From: Rhodococcus phenolicus
Lineage (GTDB): Bacteria; Actinomycetota; Actinomycetes; Mycobacteriales; Mycobacteriaceae
DNA length: 64,000 nucleotides
Reading direction: 5' to 3'
NCBI RefSeq assembly: GCF_001646785.1
Contig: NZ_LRRH01000037.1
Span: 1-64,000 of the forward strand
Numbering within the stretch: position 1 is the first letter of the stretch; every line of letters starts with the position of its first letter. The position numbers and the translations under genes were made by a program. A model generated the notes under the pieces. The model was not told where the DNA came from and ran no database searches. It was given only the letters and a program-made list of their open reading frames with translations. Of the stretch, positions 18,370 through 30,100 are shown piece after piece.

Positions 18370-21300
18370 TCAGTACACGTCGCGGACGTAGCGTTTGTCG
18401 GAGGCCAGCTTCTCGACGTACGCGTCGGTCGCATCGGCGTCGAGGCGTCCGTGCGTCTGCACGACCTCCCGCAGTGTCGCGTCCACGTCCTTGGCCATGC
18501 GGCTCGCGTCGCCGCACACGTAGAAGTGCGCACCGTCCTGCAGCCACTTCCACAGCCGTGCGCCGTGCTCACGCATACGGTCCTGCACGTACACCTTCTG
18601 CCGCTGGTCCCGGGAGAACGCCAGATCCAGCTTCGTCAGAAACCCGTCCGAATGCATCGACTCGATCTCGTCGCGGTACAGATAGTCGGTGTCGGATCGC
18701 TGGTCGCCGAAGAACAGCCAGTTCGAACCGGTGTGCCCGAGTTCGCGACGGTCGTGCAGGAACGCCCGGAACGGCGCGATCCCCGTACCCGGCCCGATCA
18801 TGATCATCGGGGTGTCCGAGGAGGACGGCGGGCGGAAGTGCGGGCTGCGCTGTACGAAGATGGGGATGTCGACGCCCTTGCTGTGGTCGGCGAGGAAGCT
18901 CGAGCACACACCGGCGCGTTCGTGCCCCTCGTACGCGTACCGCACCACCGAGACGGTCAGCTGTACTTCGCGTGGATCGGTCTTCGGGCTCGACGAGATC
19001 GAGTACATGCGCGGCTGCATCCGGGTGAGGACGGGCATCCATTCCTCGACGGGGGCCTTGAACGGGAACTCCGAGATCACGTCCATCGCCTGCCTGCCGT
19101 ACAGCCACCGTTGCAGTTCGATCTTGTTGCCGGGCCGGAGCAGCTTGCCCAGTTCCGAACTGTCGCTCTGCTTCTGGACGAACCGCAGCAGATCCTTCGT
19201 GACGCGGGTGATGTCGAGGAACCGGGTGGCGGCCTCGCGCAGCGGGATGGTCGGCATGTCGCCGAGTTCGATCGGCGATTCCGGGTCGAGCGCGGACACC
19301 TGCAGCCACTCGTCGACGGTCGCCGGCCCGTTGGTCGGCATCACCCCGAGGGCGTCGCCCGCCTCGTATTCGAAGGCCGGGTCGTACAGTTCGAATCCGA
19401 ACTGCCGCACATCCTTCGACGATCCCGCCCCACTGAGGGGTACGTTGCGGGTCAGCCGGGTCACGAGCGGGGACCTGCGGGTGAACACAGCTTCACGCAC
19501 CGATGCCGAAGCCGCCGACGAGGTCGATCCGGCTGCCCCCGTACCGGTTCCCCGGAACATCTCCTCCACGCCGTTGAGCCACGCGAACGCGGCATCCTGG
19601 TAGTCGGGTTCACACTCCACGCGGTCGGTGAGGCGGGTCGCGTCCAGCTCCGCGAGCCGCTCGTCGAGACGTCGTCCGTGACCGCAGAAATCGTCGTAGT
19701 TGGAGTCGCCGAATGCCAGGACCGCATAACGTGTTCCGGGAAGTCTGGGAGCATCCTCCCGGCTCAGCGCCCTCCAGAAGTCGCTTCCGTTGTCCGGGGC
19801 ATCGCCGTCACCGAACGTGCTGGTGATGACGAGCAGATCCTCCACCTCGGAGAGCGAGGTGACGTCCATGTCGTTCATACCCATGAGGGTCGCGGCCCGT
19901 CCGGATGCCCGGAGGCGGTCGACACACAGGTGCGCGAACTCCTCGGCGTTACCCGTCTGCGAAGCCCAGGCGACCACGATCGGCGAAGCCGGGATCTCCT
20001 CCTGCGAATCGGAATTCGAGTACCTCACCGCGACGGGGGCATGCGAGAACAGGCCCGCGAGCAAACCGTCGAGCCACACCCGCTTGGCGGGCGGGAACGG
20101 CGCGGACTCCGGCAACACCGGGACCGCCTCGGCCGGGGCGTTGCGCAGGCCGGCGAGCAGACCGGCCAGATAGACCTGCTCGTCGCCGTCGAACACCGGT
20201 GCGGCCTGCTCGTCGATTCCCAGGGCCGCGGCCAGACGGTCCACCGCCGGTGCCTTCGGCTTCGCCGGTTCAGGGGCCGACGCGACCTTCGTCAAGGACA
20301 CCGCGCACGCCTTGAACTCCGGCTGTTGCGATGCCGGATCGATCGCATCGTTGGTCACCGCATTGATCGCGAGGTACTCACCGTGGACATCGTTCCAGTG
20401 GAACGGTGCGAACGCCGTGCCGGGCAGCACCCGGTCGGTGACCACGGCAGGCAGCACGGCCTTCCCGCGACGCGACGCGATCTCCACCCGGTCACCGTCG
20501 GTGATCGAATACCGTTGCGCATCATCGGGATTGATCTCGACGAACGGTCCGGGATCGAGCTTGTTGAGCCTGGCGACCTTCCCGGTCTTCGTCAGGGTGT
20601 GCCACTGGTGCTGCACACGACCGGTGTTCAGCACGATGGGATGGTCGGCATCGGGCATCTCGGCGGGCAGCATGTGCGGACGCGCGAAGAACATCGCACG
20701 CCCGTTGCCGGTCGCGAAGGCCAGGCGCGGGACGGTGCCGTCATCCCGGACCAGCAGCGAGCGACTGGTCCCGTCGTTGAGGTAACGGATCGGGTTGCGG
20801 TCGCTGCCGGCATCCGGTGGGCACGGCCACTGCACCGGGCTGCTGCGCAACTGCTCGTAGGAGACGCCGCGCAGGTCGTACCCGGTCCTCGGGTTCCAGA
20901 ACTCCTTGAGTTCCTCGAAGATCTCCTCGGCGCTCGCGTAGGTGAAGGCTTCGGCGTACCCCATCTCGCACGCCACCCGCGCGATGATCTCCCAGTCCGG
21001 CAGTGCCTCGCCGACCGGGTCGACGGCCTGCTGCAGCAGGGTCAGGTTCCGTTCGGAATTGACCGCGACGTACTCGGATTCGGCCCACAGCGTGCCCGGC
21101 AACAGGATGTCGGCGTACGCGTTGGTTTCGGTCTCGAGGAACACGTCCTGCGTGATCACCAGTTCCGCGTTCTCGAGACCCTCGAGAACGGTTTTCCGGT
21201 TCGCGACGCTGGCAACGGGATTGGTGCAGATGATCCAGCACGCCTTGATCTCGCCGGCCGCCATCCTCTCGAACATCTCCACGGTGCCGCCACCCACGGT

Positions 21301-22455
21301 GGTGCTCAGCGTTCCGCGCGGAACTCCCCAGACGTCCTCGGTGAACTCGCGATCGGCTTCCGCGAGAACCGTGCGCTGTCCCGGCAGTCCCGGTCCCATG
21401 TAGCCCATCTCGCGGCCGCCCATGGCATTCGGCTGGCCGGTCAACGAGAACGGTCCGCTGCCGGTCCGGCAGATCGCGCCGGTCGCCAGGTGCAGATTGC
21501 AGATCGCGTTGGTGTTCCAGGTGCCGTGGGTGCTCTGGTTCAGGCCCATCGTCCAGCAGCTCATCCAGTCGCCGGCCTCACCGATCCACCGCGCGGCCGT
21601 TCGCAGATCCTCCTCGGCGATCCCGGTGATCTCCGCGACCGTCGCGGGCGGATAGTCGGCGAGGAACCCGGTCATCGCGTCCCAGCCGTCGGTGAATTCG
21701 GCGACGAATTCGTCATCGACGTGCCCGTTCTCGACGATCAGATGCAGCAGCCCGTTGAGCAGAGCCAGATCGGTGCCCGGGGAGATCTGCAGGAACAGGT
21801 CCGCCTTGTCCGCGGTCGCGCTGCGGCGGGGGTCGACGACGATGAGCTTCGCACCGGCCTTGACGCGGTCCATCATCCGCAGGAACAGGATGGGATGACA
21901 GTCGGCCATGTTCGCGCCGGTCACGAAGAAGACGTCCGCGTGATCGAAATCCTCGTACGACCCGGGCGGACCGTCCGAGCCGAGGGACTGCTTGTAACCG
22001 GTGCCGGCACTGGCCATGCACAGCCGCGAGTTCGATTCGATGCGGTTGGTGCCGATGAAACCCTTGGCGAGCTTGTTCGCCAGGTACTGCGCCTCGAGGG
22101 ACATCTGTCCGGACACGTACAGCGACACCGCGTCGGGACCGTGTGTGTCGACGATGCTTCTCAGACGCTGCGCGGTCTCGGTGATCGCCGCCGCGACCGG
22201 GACCGGCAGGGGAGCGCCGCCGCGCTCCTCCCGGCGGTATGCGGTCTCGAGGCGGCCGCCGGCGGCGAGCATCTCGGCGCTGGTGGCGCCCTTCGTGCAC
22301 AGCCTGCCGAAATTGGTGGGGTGGTCCTTGTCGCCGTACGCCTTCAGTACACGGCGGGTGCCGGTCACCGCATCGGTCGTGACGTCGAGCACCATGCCGC
22401 ATCCCACGCCGCAGTAGGAGCACGCAGTCCTGACCTTCGTGATGTCGCCCTGCAT
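18370..22455 (-). CDS. Assimilatory nitrate reductase fused to a sulfite-reductase-type flavoprotein
   Basis: 1,361 residues. Residues 1 to about 720 are a molybdopterin bis-MGD oxidoreductase: 4Fe-4S ligands C12, C15, C19 and C53, the NSRLCMAS segment, [12 protein letters not shown], and a C-terminal dinucleotide-binding domain ([19 protein letters not shown]). From about residue 830 a flavodoxin domain starts ([15 protein letters not shown]), followed by a CysJ-like FAD/NADPH reductase ([48 protein letters not shown]). One chain can thus pass electrons from NADPH via FAD, FMN and Fe-S to molybdenum. Actinobacterial relatives are annotated as bifunctional nitrate reductase. No nitrite reductase is in the window. 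It lies just upstream of the mod operon, which would supply its metal. Confidence 0.92.
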   Translation of the reverse strand: MQGDITKVRTACSYCGVGCGMVLDVTTDAVTGTRRVLKAYGDKDHPTNFGRLCTKGATSAEMLAAGGRLETAYRREERGGAPLPVPVAAAITETAQRLRSIVDTHGPDAVSLYVSGQMSLEAQYLANKLAKGFIGTNRIESNSRLCMASAGTGYKQSLGSDGPPGSYEDFDHADVFFVTGANMADCHPILFLRMMDRVKAGAKLIVVDPRRSATADKADLFLQISPGTDLALLNGLLHLIVENGHVDDEFVAEFTDGWDAMTGFLADYPPATVAEITGIAEEDLRTAARWIGEAGDWMSCWTMGLNQSTHGTWNTNAICNLHLATGAICRTGSGPFSLTGQPNAMGGREMGYMGPGLPGQRTVLAEADREFTEDVWGVPRGTLSTTVGGGTVEMFERMAAGEIKACWIICTNPVASVANRKTVLEGLENAELVITQDVFLETETNAYADILLPGTLWAESEYVAVNSERNLTLLQQAVDPVGEALPDWEIIARVACEMGYAEAFTYASAEEIFEELKEFWNPRTGYDLRGVSYEQLRSSPVQWPCPPDAGSDRNPIRYLNDGTSRSLLVRDDGTVPRLAFATGNGRAMFFARPHMLPAEMPDADHPIVLNTGRVQHQWHTLTKTGKVARLNKLDPGPFVEINPDDAQRYSITDGDRVEIASRRGKAVLPAVVTDRVLPGTAFAPFHWNDVHGEYLAINAVTNDAIDPASQQPEFKACAVSLTKVASAPEPAKPKAPAVDRLAAALGIDEQAAPVFDGDEQVYLAGLLAGLRNAPAEAVPVLPESAPFPPAKRVWLDGLLAGLFSHAPVAVRYSNSDSQEEIPASPIVVAWASQTGNAEEFAHLCVDRLRASGRAATLMGMNDMDVTSLSEVEDLLVITSTFGDGDAPDNGSDFWRALSREDAPRLPGTRYAVLAFGDSNYDDFCGHGRRLDERLAELDATRLTDRVECEPDYQDAAFAWLNGVEEMFRGTGTGAAGSTSSAASASVREAVFTRRSPLVTRLTRNVPLSGAGSSKDVRQFGFELYDPAFEYEAGDALGVMPTNGPATVDEWLQVSALDPESPIELGDMPTIPLREAATRFLDITRVTKDLLRFVQKQSDSSELGKLLRPGNKIELQRWLYGRQAMDVISEFPFKAPVEEWMPVLTRMQPRMYSISSSPKTDPREVQLTVSVVRYAYEGHERAGVCSSFLADHSKGVDIPIFVQRSPHFRPPSSSDTPMIMIGPGTGIAPFRAFLHDRRELGHTGSNWLFFGDQRSDTDYLYRDEIESMHSDGFLTKLDLAFSRDQRQKVYVQDRMREHGARLWKWLQDGAHFYVCGDASRMAKDVDATLREVVQTHGRLDADATDAYVEKLASDKRYVRDVY

Positions 22456-22645
22456 TGCACCGCCCCTCGTCCCGGCAGACCGTCCGATTCCGGCCGTGTT
22501 CCATGCTGCGGATGCGGTGTTGCGGGGGCATTAACAGGGGTGAGTCCCCCGTGACATCTGGCTCACGAAATCACAGGGGAGCGGGTGAGGGATCGGAAAC
22601 AGGCCCGAAGGATCCCGAAGGTCCGGCTCGGCGGTTTCGATCGGC

Positions 22646-24103
22646 TCAGCCGGCGGTGGCCTGCTCCGACCACCAGCGCCGCAGCTCGGTCTCGGCCTCG
22701 TCCCGCTCCAGCGGGCCGCGGTCCAGGCGCAGTTCCTTGAGGAAGTTCCATGCCTTGCCGACCTGCGGACCGGCCGGGATACCGAGGATCTCCATGATCG
22801 CGTTCCCATCGAGATCGGGACGGACCTTGGCCATGTCCTCCTTCTCGGCCAGCGCGACGATCCGTTTCTCGAGGTCGTCGTAGGTGGCCTGCAGCGCGGC
22901 CGCGCGGCGCTTGTTCCTGGTCGTGCAGTCCGCGCGCACCAGCTTGTGCAGCCGCGGCAGCAGGTGCCCGGCGTCGTGTACGTACCGGCGCACCGCCGAG
23001 TCCGTCCACTGCGCCTTGCCGTAGCCGTGGAACCGCAGGTGCAGGTACACGAGCTGCCCGATGTCCTCGACCATCTGCTTCGAGTACTTCAGTGCCTTCA
23101 GGCGCTTGCGCACGAGCTTCGCGCCGACGACCTCGTGATGGTGGAAACTGACCCCGCCGCCCGGCTCGTTCCGTTTGGTTCCGGGCTTGCCGATGTCGTG
23201 GAGCAGCGCCGCCCAGCGCAGCACCGCGTCGGGGTCGCCGTCTTCGAGATCGATGGCCTGCTGCAACACGGTCAGCGAATGCCAGTAGACATCCTTGTGC
23301 TGGTGGTGCTCGTCGATCTCGAGTTTCATCGCCGGGATCTCCGGCAGCACCCGTTCGGCGAGTCCCGTCTCGACCATGCATTCGATGCCGTCGACGGGAT
23401 AGTCACCGAGGATCAGCTTGTCGAGTTCGGCCTGCACCCGCTCGGGGCTGATCCGCAGGATCTCGTCGGCCATCTGCTCGATCGCCGTGTGCACCCGTTC
23501 GGTGAGGGTGAAGCCGAGTTGCGAGACGAACCGTGCCGCACGCAGCATCCGCAGCGGATCGTCGTGGAACGAGTCCTGCGGCAACGCCGGGGTGTCCAGG
23601 ACACCGGCGAGCAGCGCATCCATCCCACCGAGCGGATCGACGAAGTCCCCGACGCCGTCGGGCCCGATCCGCACCGCCATCGCATTGACGGTGAAGTCAC
23701 GGCGGACGAGGTCGTCCTCGAGCCGGGTGCCGTATTCGACGATGGGATGCCGGGTGACCCGGTCGTAGGCGTCGGTGCGGAAGGTGGTGATCTCGATCTG
23801 TTCGACTCCCTTGACGGCGCTGACCGTCCCGAAGTCGATACCCGTGTCCCACTGGTGGTCGACGAAGCCGTGCAGCAGTTCCTGAACCCGGCTCGGGTGC
23901 GCGTCGGTGGTGAAGTCGAGGTCGGTGCCGAGACGCCCGAGCAGAGCGTCGCGGACGCTGCCGCCCACCAGGTACAGCTCGTGACCGGCGGCGGCGAAAC
24001 GCTCACCGAGCGGCGCCAGCACATCCGACAGGGCACGCAGCGTGACATCGGCGCCGGCGAGCAACCGGGTGCGCCGATCGGCATCTGCGGAGGGAGAGTT
24101 CAC
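22646..24103 (-). CDS. cca: CCA tRNA nucleotidyltransferase
   Basis: 485 residues from the GTG at 24103, with AAGG about 10 bp upstream; a TTG at 24130 would add 9 residues. Nucleotidyltransferase core: [25 protein letters not shown] with the metal-binding acidic pair, and [10 protein letters not shown]. Then the RNA-binding domain ([14 protein letters not shown]) and a C-terminal HD phosphohydrolase domain ([16 protein letters not shown]). It adds or repairs the 3' CCA of tRNAs. It is divergent from the NUDIX gene, as at the equivalent mycobacterial locus. Confidence 0.95.
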   Translation of the reverse strand: MNSPSADADRRTRLLAGADVTLRALSDVLAPLGERFAAAGHELYLVGGSVRDALLGRLGTDLDFTTDAHPSRVQELLHGFVDHQWDTGIDFGTVSAVKGVEQIEITTFRTDAYDRVTRHPIVEYGTRLEDDLVRRDFTVNAMAVRIGPDGVGDFVDPLGGMDALLAGVLDTPALPQDSFHDDPLRMLRAARFVSQLGFTLTERVHTAIEQMADEILRISPERVQAELDKLILGDYPVDGIECMVETGLAERVLPEIPAMKLEIDEHHQHKDVYWHSLTVLQQAIDLEDGDPDAVLRWAALLHDIGKPGTKRNEPGGGVSFHHHEVVGAKLVRKRLKALKYSKQMVEDIGQLVYLHLRFHGYGKAQWTDSAVRRYVHDAGHLLPRLHKLVRADCTTRNKRRAAALQATYDDLEKRIVALAEKEDMAKVRPDLDGNAIMEILGIPAGPQVGKAWNFLKELRLDRGPLERDEAETELRRWWSEQATAG

Positions 24104-24178
24104 GTCTTCGAACCTTACCGAGCCGGGCAAACGCGTGGTTCGACCGGCAGCGACGTCACGCCAACTACTATCGACAAG

Positions 24179-24775
24179 GTGTCGCCCGCCGAACGTGCCA
24201 ACCGCAACCGCCGCAGCTCGCGGCGGCGTGGCGGCAGCGGCGGATCAGCCGTCCGTTCCGGGTCGGATCCCGCCAAACCCCAGTTGAGGACGGTGCGGGA
24301 GACCTCCGCCGGGGGACTGGTCGTCGACGGTCTCGGTGGTCCTCCCGAGCAGTTGTGTGCCGCGCTGATCGGCCGCACCGACCGGCGCGGGCGACTTCTG
24401 TGGTCGCTGCCCAAAGGGCACATCGAGAAGGGTGAGACCGCCGAGGAAACGGCCATGCGCGAAGTCCACGAGGAGACGGGCATCCGCGGCAAGGTCCTGG
24501 CCGAACTCGGCAGCATCGACTACTGGTTCGTCACCGAGGGCCGGCGCGTGCACAAGACCGTGCACCACTATCTGCTCCGCTACCTCGGTGGCGAACTGTC
24601 CGACGCCGACATCGAGGTCACCGAGGTCGCGTGGGTGCCCCTGACCGAGCTGCGGTCGCGGCTCGCCTACGCCGACGAACGCAAACTCGCCGACGTCGCG
24701 GATCAATTGATCGCCGAGATGAGCCCCACGTGGCGGCGGCTCGGCGCCGGCGGACCGGAGGCCCGTCTCGGATGA
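24179..24775 (+). CDS. NUDIX hydrolase
   Basis: 198 residues. A basic, Ser/Arg-rich N-terminus (about 35 residues) precedes the domain. The NUDIX box lies within [23 protein letters not shown] and matches Gx5Ex7REUxEExGU. The GTG start has no Shine-Dalgarno sequence but lies about 8 bp after TACTAT (24166-24171), so a leaderless mRNA is likely. Substrate not deducible; nucleoside polyphosphates are usual. The stop overlaps the next gene (ATGA), so it leads an operon with the DUF6049-like gene and murJ. Confidence 0.9.
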   Translation: MSPAERANRNRRSSRRRGGSGGSAVRSGSDPAKPQLRTVRETSAGGLVVDGLGGPPEQLCAALIGRTDRRGRLLWSLPKGHIEKGETAEETAMREVHEETGIRGKVLAELGSIDYWFVTEGRRVHKTVHHYLLRYLGGELSDADIEVTEVAWVPLTELRSRLAYADERKLADVADQLIAEMSPTWRRLGAGGPEARLG

Positions 24776-27117
24776 CGCTGTTGATGCACCGGGCCGGTGC
24801 CGCGGTCCTTGTCGTGCTCGCACTCGTGTTCGCGACGGTCGGCGGCACCGTCGTTCTCGCGACGATGGGCGGCGCCACCGCACGCGCGGAATCGGACAAC
24901 ACCTCCCGGTTCCTGGAACTGGACATCGACGAGGTCACCCCGTCCGTCGTGACCGACGGCGGCGAACCGGTGGTGAAGGTGTCGGGGACCGTGCGCAACA
25001 TCGGGGACCGGGACGTCTCGGACGTCAGCGTGCGACTGCAGCGCGCACCCATGGTCACCGACACCACCGAACTGCGGACGACCCTGACCCTCGACCAGAG
25101 CGGCTTCGACACGGTCGGCGAATTCGAATCGATCGCCGACCTGCTCGAACAGGGCGACGACGAGCACTTCTCCCTCGAGATGCCGCTGCGGTCGGCGTCG
25201 GAACCGTCGCTGGGCATCGACACGCCCGGCGTGTATCCGCTGCTGGTGAACATCAACGGCACACCCGAGTACGGCGGGGAGGCACGTCTCGACGACGCCC
25301 GGTTCCTGCTCCCGGTGCTCGCGGTGCCCGGTGACGGCGATGACCTGCCGCCGGTGGCACCGCCGCAGGGATCCCCGGCCGTCGTGACGATGCTGTGGCC
25401 GCTGGCCGACGAGCCGCGGCTCGCGGCGGGTGTGGCCGGATCCGTGACCGAACCGGTGCGGCTCGTCGACGACGAACTGGCCACGTCCCTCGCGCCCGGG
25501 GGCCGCCTCGACGGGCTGCTCACGGCCGTGGAATCGGTCGCCGGCGACGAGAACCAGGGTCGCCTCGCCGGTGCCCTGTGCCTGGCGGTGGACCCCGATC
25601 TGCTGGTGACCGTGGCGAACATGACGCGCGACTATCTCGTCGTCGACGATCCCGCCGATCCGCTGGGCGACGCGCGCGAGGGTGAAGGCAAGGATGCCGC
25701 CACCTCCTGGCTGAACCGGCTGCGGACCGTCGCGTCGTCGATGTGCACGGTCGCGGTGCCGTTCGCGCAGGTAGATCCCGTGGCGCTGGCCGACGTGGCC
25801 GAATCGTCGCCGGCCGGGGCGTCGCTCACCGCGGCGGCGCTCACCGCACCCGCGGACATCGTCGACAACATCCTCGGCGTCACGTCCGTGCGCGATGTGG
25901 TGTGGCCGGACTCCGGTGTTCTCACCGAGAAGGCCGGGCTGCTGCTCGCCCAGGACGGTCCGGTGACCACGCTCCTCGCCGACAGTGCCGTCGACACCTC
26001 CACCGCCGCGTCTCCCGCCACGCGGGTGTCCGGTGTCGACGGACTCACCGCCGCACTCTTCGACAGCTCGGCTGCGGCGGCGCTCGCCGCGGTCGGAGAT
26101 CGGCCGTCGACACCGTCCTTCGTGCCCGAGTCCGCGCGCTACGACCTGGGCGAGGATTCGGCGACCGCTCGTCTGCAGGATGCCCTGGGGGCGATCGCCT
26201 GGCCTGCGCTGAACGGGACCGACGCGGCCGGCGCGGCGGACCGTTCCGTCCTGTTCGCACCTTCGCAAACGTGGACCCCGACCGAGGACGAGGCCACCGA
26301 CCTGTTGTCGTTGCTCGAGACCCTCGTCCGGGCAGGACTGGCGGTGCCGCGCCCGTTCGAGCAGGTCGTCGGTGCCGCCGCTGCCACCGTGGACGCCCCG
26401 GATGCCGCGCTCCTGTCGTATCCGGAGCAGGCGATCGTCGACGGTGCGTCGAACGTCGTGGTGGGACACGTCGCGGAACAGGCACCGCGTCTGGATGCGC
26501 TGCAGCTCGCACTCGTCGAGGACCCGCAGGCCCAGCTCACCCCCCAGAGGTTCCTGGCCCCGCTGCGCGAGGACATGCTGAGGTCGATGAGTCTGGCGGG
26601 CCGCCGCGGACCCGATCCGGGGGCCGCGGAGCACGCCGCCTACACACGGTCGACGGCCGTGGGGGAGGCCGTGGACCGGATGTTCGAAGGCGTGACGGTC
26701 CTCTCACCGGGCGGTGTCTACACGCTGACGTCCGAGCAGAGTCCCCTAGTGTTGGTCGCGCGCAACGATCTGCCCGTGGGCATCACCGTGCGGTTGCACG
26801 TGGACGCGCCCCCGGAGATGGAGATCACCGACATCGGGCCGACCCAGCTGCCGCCGCGCGGGAGCCGCACACTGACGGTGCCCACGCAGATCAGCGACTC
26901 GCGGAAGCTCGGTGTCGAGTTCGCTCTCACCACCGAGTCCGGGTTGTCTCTCGGCACGCCGACGAGTGTGACGGTACGTTCGAACGCATACGGCCAGATC
27001 CTCGCCATCGTCACCGGCTGTGCGGGGGCGCTCCTGCTGTTCCTGGCAGGCCGGCGACTTCTGCACCGGTTCCGCGGTGAACCGGATCCAGCCGACGAAG
27101 GGTACGAGAAGTCATGA
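24772..27117 (+). CDS. Large exported membrane-anchored protein (DUF6049-like)
   Basis: 781 residues. N-terminal signal anchor (residues about 8-40, ending TARAES) and a single C-terminal helix ([19 protein letters not shown]) followed by a short basic tail; the rest is predicted extracytoplasmic. An Ig-like segment near residues 50-100 ([24 protein letters not shown]) and another near the C-terminus are visible. It corresponds in position to M. tuberculosis Rv3909, upstream of MurJ. Both junctions are ATGA overlaps, which suggests stoichiometric production with MurJ and a role in envelope assembly (inference). Confidence 0.85.
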   Translation: MTLLMHRAGAAVLVVLALVFATVGGTVVLATMGGATARAESDNTSRFLELDIDEVTPSVVTDGGEPVVKVSGTVRNIGDRDVSDVSVRLQRAPMVTDTTELRTTLTLDQSGFDTVGEFESIADLLEQGDDEHFSLEMPLRSASEPSLGIDTPGVYPLLVNINGTPEYGGEARLDDARFLLPVLAVPGDGDDLPPVAPPQGSPAVVTMLWPLADEPRLAAGVAGSVTEPVRLVDDELATSLAPGGRLDGLLTAVESVAGDENQGRLAGALCLAVDPDLLVTVANMTRDYLVVDDPADPLGDAREGEGKDAATSWLNRLRTVASSMCTVAVPFAQVDPVALADVAESSPAGASLTAAALTAPADIVDNILGVTSVRDVVWPDSGVLTEKAGLLLAQDGPVTTLLADSAVDTSTAASPATRVSGVDGLTAALFDSSAAAALAAVGDRPSTPSFVPESARYDLGEDSATARLQDALGAIAWPALNGTDAAGAADRSVLFAPSQTWTPTEDEATDLLSLLETLVRAGLAVPRPFEQVVGAAAATVDAPDAALLSYPEQAIVDGASNVVVGHVAEQAPRLDALQLALVEDPQAQLTPQRFLAPLREDMLRSMSLAGRRGPDPGAAEHAAYTRSTAVGEAVDRMFEGVTVLSPGGVYTLTSEQSPLVLVARNDLPVGITVRLHVDAPPEMEITDIGPTQLPPRGSRTLTVPTQISDSRKLGVEFALTTESGLSLGTPTSVTVRSNAYGQILAIVTGCAGALLLFLAGRRLLHRFRGEPDPADEGYEKS

Positions 27118-30100
27118 CCGGGAACCCGGCCCGAGACGGTCGCGGAGCGTCCACGGCGGACGTCGCGTCGGCACACGGCGCGGATACCGCACCGGTCCCC
27201 GTTTCGACTCGTAAGACCTCGGGTCTGCTCGCCGCGACCGGCTCCATCGCGATCGCCACACTCGTCAGCCGGATCACCGGTTTCTTCAAGCAGGTGCTGC
27301 TGCTGACGTTGCTCGGCGCGGGGGTCGCGAGTTCGTTCACGGTCGCGAACCAGATCCCGAACATGATCTCCGAGCTGGTGCTGGGCGCCGTGCTCACCTC
27401 GATCGTGGTTCCCGTGCTGGTCCGTGCGGAACGGGAGGACCCCGACGCCGGCGCCGCCTTCGTCCGTCGTCTGTTCACCCTGTCCGTGACGGTCCTCGCG
27501 ATCGCCGCCCTGCTCGCGACCGCCGCGGCGCCGTTCCTGGTGACCCGGTTCTTCCTCGACGACACCGGCAAGGTCTCGACGTCGCTGACGACGGCGCTGA
27601 CGTTCCTGCTGCTGCCGGCGATCCTGTTCTATGGTCTGTCCGCGCTGCTCACAGCGATCCTCAACACGCGGCAGGTGTTCAAACCGGGTGCGTGGGCGCC
27701 GGTGCTCAACAACCTCGTGGTGCTCGCGGTACTGATCCTGTACTTCCTGCTGCCCGGTGAGATCACCCTCGATCCGGTGCGGATGAGCGATCCGAAGCTG
27801 CTTCTGCTCGGCATCGGCGTCACCCTCGGTGTCGTCACCCAGGCGATGTCGCTGGTTCCCGCGCTGCGGCGCGAGAAGATCAGCCTGAAGCCGCTGTGGG
27901 GTTTGGACGACCGGTTGCGGCAGTTCGGCGGTATGGCCGCCGCGATCGTGCTGTACGTGCTGATCAGCCAGGCGGGCACGGTCTTCGCCACACACATCTC
28001 GTCGGGTGCCGACGAGGCCGGTCCCGCGATCTACAACAACGCGTGGGCCCTGCTGCAACTGCCGTACGGCGTGCTCGGCGTGACGTTGCTGACCGCGATC
28101 ATGCCGCGGCTGAGCCGCAACGCCGCGGAGGACGACACTCCGGCGGTCGTCGACGATCTGTCCGTCGCGACCCGTCTGACGATGATCGCGCTGATCCCGA
28201 TCGTCACGTTCTTCACGATCGCCGGCCCGCAGATCGGCACTGCCCTGTACGGGTACGGCAGCTTCGGTTCCGGGAACGCCGATCTGCTGGGGCAGGCGGT
28301 GAGCTGGTCGGCGTTCACGCTGATCCCGTATTCACTGGTCCTGATCCACCTGCGAGTGTTCTACGCGCGGCAGCAGGCGTGGACGCCGACGTGGATCATC
28401 CTGGGCATCACCGCTGTCAAGATCACCCTGTCCGCCGCGGCACCGGCGCTGGCGAGCGACGACGAACACGTGGTCCTGCTGCTCGGCGTCGCCACCGGCA
28501 TCGCGTTCACCGTCGGCGCGTGCATCGGCGGTTTCCTGCTGCATCGCACGCTCGGCAACCTGCAGATGTCGAACGTGGGCCGCACCGTGTGGAACGTGGT
28601 GATCGCATCCGCCGCGGCCGCCGCGGCGATCCTGCTCGCGGACCGGTTGCTGCAACTCGACGCGCTGAGCGAACGTTTCGGCGGTGTCGGATCGATCGTC
28701 CGCGTGGGTATCACCGGCGTGCTGATGATCCTCGTCGCGGTCACGGTCATGTGGGTGCTCAAGGTGCCCGAGATCCTCGCGATCACCGCCGCGGTGCGCC
28801 GGAAGGTCGACGCACTGCGCGGACGTGGTGCACCACCCGAGACCTCCGAGACAACGGATGCGGACGCGACCCGGGCGCTGCCGGCGAATCGTCCGGTCCC
28901 GGCCCGTCGCCCCTACCCGGAGAGCGACGCCGAGAAGACGATCGTGCTGCCGCGTCTCGACTACCTCTCGTACGGCGGCTCGCCGTACGACGCGATCACA
29001 GAAGTCATTCCCGTCATCCGGGACCGGCCCGGGGAACTCGATGCTCAGCAGCACCTCCCGTACCCTGGGCACCGGCAGGTTCGGCCCCCGGGTTACGGGT
29101 CGCAGCAGTTCACGGGGCCGGGCGATGCCCGTTTCCGCGCACGAGGTGGACGAGTCGAAGAAGAAGGAGTCAGGGTGAGCGACGACCACGCTGCCGGCAA
29201 GTCCACGATCGATGCCGCCGCACCTGCGGACCCGTCCGCACCCGCGGGCGAGTCCGCCCCGGCGAAGAACGCGCAGGCCACACCGCCGGCCGACGCCACC
29301 GAATCCTCGGACGGCGCCGCGCAGCGAGGCACCGCGAAGGCGGGCCCGGCGGACGCGGCGGCGAAGAACGCCGGAGCCGACGGCTCGAAGCGTCCCGCAC
29401 CGAAGAGCACCGCACGCCCGAAACGCGACCCCAACTACGACACCGGCGTGATCCCGATCGGCTCGCCGCAGCTTCCTCCGCTGCGCGTCTCCGGTTCGGC
29501 CCCGCGACCGCAGATGCGTGGACCCGAGCTCATCCCCGGTGCGTCCGTCGCCGGTGGCCGGTACCGGCTGCTCGCCCCGCACGGCGGTGCCCGCGGGCTG
29601 CGGTTCTGGCAGGCCCAGGACGTCAAGCTCGATCGTGAGGTCGCGTTGACGTTCGTCGACGCCGAGCAGCGCTCCGCGAACGTCACCGGCCCCGACGGAC
29701 CGCAGGCCATCCTGTCGCGCACCCTCCGGCTCGGCCGCATCAGCTCGCCCGGCCTGGCCCGCGTCCTGGACGTGGTCCGCGGCAGTTCGGGCGGCATCGT
29801 GGTGTCCGAATGGACACCGGGACGCTCGCTGCGGGAGATGTCCGGCACCGAACCGTCCCCGATCGGCGCGGCTCGCGCCGTGCGTGCGCTCGCCGCGGCA
29901 GCGGAGTCGGCGCACCGTGCCGGCAGCGCGCTGTCGATCGACCATCCCGACCGGATCCGTATCAGTGTCGCCGGCGACGCGGTCCTCGCCTTCCCCGCGA
30001 CCTTCGCGGACTCCGACGCGGTGTCCGACGTGCGCGGCCTCGGTGCGAGCCTGTACGGGCTGATCACCGCCAGGTGGCCGCTTCCCGATGCGACGGCACC

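Noticed and set aside
17902-22554. 1,550-codon open frame antisense to the nitrate reductase
   Set aside because: GC-rich shadow frame: low-complexity Arg/Gly/Val composition, no domain, and fully explained by the real gene on the other strand.
22456-22645. GlnR-like site upstream of the nitrate reductase
   Set aside because: TGTTAATG and GCAAC segments on the minus strand have the wrong spacing for the GlnR consensus, so no site is claimed.
29212-29440. Possible CRISPR or simple repeat in the murJ linker
   Set aside because: Codon-level Ala/Pro/Lys repetition only; no regularly spaced identical repeats.
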